Shown here one piece after another: positions 30,445 to 31,551 of a stretch of DNA of 31,551 bases; the stretch's first letter is position 1, and each line of letters starts with the position of its first letter. Under the pieces are notes generated by a model. That model did not search any database, was not told the DNA's origin, and saw nothing but the letters and a program-made list of their open reading frames with translations. The stretch is from Caryophanales bacterium UBA5364. Its GTDB lineage: Bacteria > Bacillota_I > Bacilli_A > RF39 > UBA660. The DNA is taken from assembly GCA_002410935.1 (NCBI GenBank), contig DHPM01000004.1, forward strand, positions 79,851-111,401. The letters run 5' to 3'. A program made the translations under genes and the position numbers.

Positions 30445-30938
30445 AATTAGTTATTGTAACTGTTTTAATATCATTTCTATTTGATAGTCTTATTAGTAAC
30501 ATTATCCCCCTTAATAGTATTTTATTACCACTATGTTCTTTAATAAGTTTAATTATTATTTATCCTTTCTTTCATAAAGAAACTAATAATTATTTAAAAT
30601 GGGCCTTTGGTTTAGGACTATTATATGATGTTGTTTATACAGATACGATTTTATTAAATGCAATGACTTTTTTATTACTTGCTTATATTATTAAATCAAT
30701 TTATCAATATATTTCTAATAATGCTATCAATATTATGATTGTTAGTTTTATCACTATTGTTTTATATCGATTTACAACCTTTCTTCTTTTAATAACAGTA
30801 GGATATATAAAAGATGATTTTAATTTATTAGTAACAAGCATTTACTCATCACTTCTTTTAAATATTACATATGGAGTAATACTATATTTAATTACTAACT
30901 ATATTAGTGTTAAGTTTAAAATAGATAAAGTTGATTAG
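30441..30938 (+). CDS. mreD: Rod shape-determining protein MreD
   Basis: 165 residues, five or six membrane helices, little soluble sequence. The identification rests on the ATGA overlap with mreC, the size and the GLGLLYDVVYTD loop, which corresponds to the conserved G-l-x-x-D segment of MreD. It is part of the elongasome with MreC. The strong promoter of the next gene starts right after the stop. Confidence 0.9.
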   Translation: MKLVIVTVLISFLFDSLISNIIPLNSILLPLCSLISLIIIYPFFHKETNNYLKWAFGLGLLYDVVYTDTILLNAMTFLLLAYIIKSIYQYISNNAINIMIVSFITIVLYRFTTFLLLITVGYIKDDFNLLVTSIYSSLLLNITYGVILYLITNYISVKFKIDKVD

Positions 30939-30961
30939 TTCTAAATTATTATCATTTTTAA

Positions 30962-30984
30962 TATAATGTATTGGTGATAATATG
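30962..30984 (+). promoter_or_regulatory. Compact promoter/start module of the spoIVFA-like gene
   Basis: TATAAT (30962-30967), 5 nt, GGTGAT, 3 nt, ATG (30982). The predicted leader is about 8 nt. Confidence 0.6.
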
Positions 30985-31551
30985 GATATTGATATGATTC
31001 GTAATCAAATAAAAAATAAACCATTAAAAAAGGGTACAAGCACTAAAATTCCTAAGTATTTAATAAAGTATTTAAATAAAACGTTATTAGTAATTGTTAT
31101 AACGTTAATTACTTTAATTGTTTTAAAGAGCAACAAAAGTTTTCAAGCAACTTTCTATAAAGGGGTTTATGATACTCATTTTTCATTTGCGACCGTCAAT
31201 AACCTATATCAAAAATATTTTGGTAGTTCCATTCCTTTCAAGGATTTCTTTCAAACAGTTAAACCTGTCTTTAGTGAAAAATTAGTTTATTCAGAAGCTA
31301 ATGTATTTAAAGATGGAGTTAAATTAACTGTTGCATCTAATTATTTGGTTCCTAATCAATTGAGTGGTTTAGTCGTCTTTATTGGTGAGAAAGAGGGATA
31401 TGGACCAACTGTTGTAATTCAACAAGTTAATGGTGTTGACTTATGGTATGCTAATGTTAATGATGTGAGCGTTAAATTATATGATTATGTTGAAAAGGGT
31501 GATTTATTAGGTACGACAATTAATAACTATTTATATTTAGTTTATAAAAAA
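30982..31551 (+). CDS. spoIVFA: SpoIVFA-like stage IV sporulation protein, partial (3' end beyond window)
   Basis: 190 codons to the window edge with no stop. A basic cytoplasmic N-terminus and one membrane helix (about 33-49) precede a LytM/M23-like domain (GLVVFIGEKEGYGPTVVIQ, LWYANVNDVSV, VEKGDLLGT). The His and Asp zinc ligands of active M23 peptidases are absent (Q where H is expected, YANVN for YAHL). SpoIVFA, the SpoIVFB-holding membrane protein, likewise has an inactive LytM fold. Its place just after mreCD mirrors the Bacillus order mreCD-minCD-spoIVFA-spoIVFB. An alternative is another non-catalytic M23 protein. Confidence 0.8.
   Translation, partial: MDIDMIRNQIKNKPLKKGTSTKIPKYLIKYLNKTLLVIVITLITLIVLKSNKSFQATFYKGVYDTHFSFATVNNLYQKYFGSSIPFKDFFQTVKPVFSEKLVYSEANVFKDGVKLTVASNYLVPNQLSGLVVFIGEKEGYGPTVVIQQVNGVDLWYANVNDVSVKLYDYVEKGDLLGTTINNYLYLVYKK

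Noticed and set aside
1..31551. Reassignment of TGA to Trp, as in Mycoplasma
   Set aside because: TGA serves as the stop of at least three genes here (ending at 10408, 14265 and 17139), and Trp positions use TGG.
1..31551. CRISPR arrays, insertion sequences or rRNA
   Set aside because: No regularly spaced repeats, transposase genes or rRNA sequence were found on either strand.

Overview
The window is very AT-rich DNA from a low-GC, endospore-forming Firmicute (Bacilli/Erysipelotrichia-like; the exact order cannot be fixed from sequence alone). The reasons are AGGAGG and GGTGAT Shine-Dalgarno sequences, sigma-A promoters, a CIRCE operator, and sporulation genes: CotF-type coat proteins, a SPOR-domain protein in the spoIIB position, and SpoIVFA beside radC-mreC-mreD. 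TGA is used as a stop and Trp is TGG, so the genetic code is standard. Gene density is high, with intrinsic terminators often shared between convergent genes.

Layout. 1-2500 (minus): a DUF3592-like membrane protein, an unusual fusion of an RlmN/Cfr-type radical SAM domain to a dCMP deaminase, and a small Cys-rich protein with an internal duplication. 2700-9900 (plus): an acyl-CoA synthetase-like AMP ligase, a CIRCE-controlled small heat-shock protein, an ABC-F protein and a three-gene ABC-2 exporter operon. 9900-12100 (minus): an ECF sigma factor, a membrane anti-sigma candidate and an exported anchored protein, then a PlsC-like acyltransferase. 12250-13850 (plus): a HipA-like kinase and a YhhQ-type queuosine-precursor transporter.

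13894-15808 looks like a mini-island. A 14-bp direct repeat of the tRNA-Gly 3' end lies on each side of a two-gene cassette (DUF3800 plus a small possible nuclease) and a convergent orphan non-coding RNA that has its own promoter and terminator. No integrase is present.

16000-25200: an HD phosphohydrolase pair, rpsB (with a long tail ending in a Rho-N/SAP-like domain) and tsf, a YigZ family protein, two small genes, uvrC and mutL. 25200-26540 (minus): a lipoprotein and two overlapping CotF-type coat genes. 26670-31551 (plus): proS, a SPOR protein, radC, mreC, mreD and the start of spoIVFA. This is the classical Bacillus cell-shape/sporulation cluster, but without mreB, minC and minD.

Two themes recur. 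The first is a compact start module, TATAAT-N5to7-GGTGATnnn-ATG, at six promoters; it implies 5' leaders of only about 9 nt. The second is translational coupling through short overlaps (sigma/anti-sigma, DUF3800 pair, coat pair, SPOR/radC, mreC/mreD).
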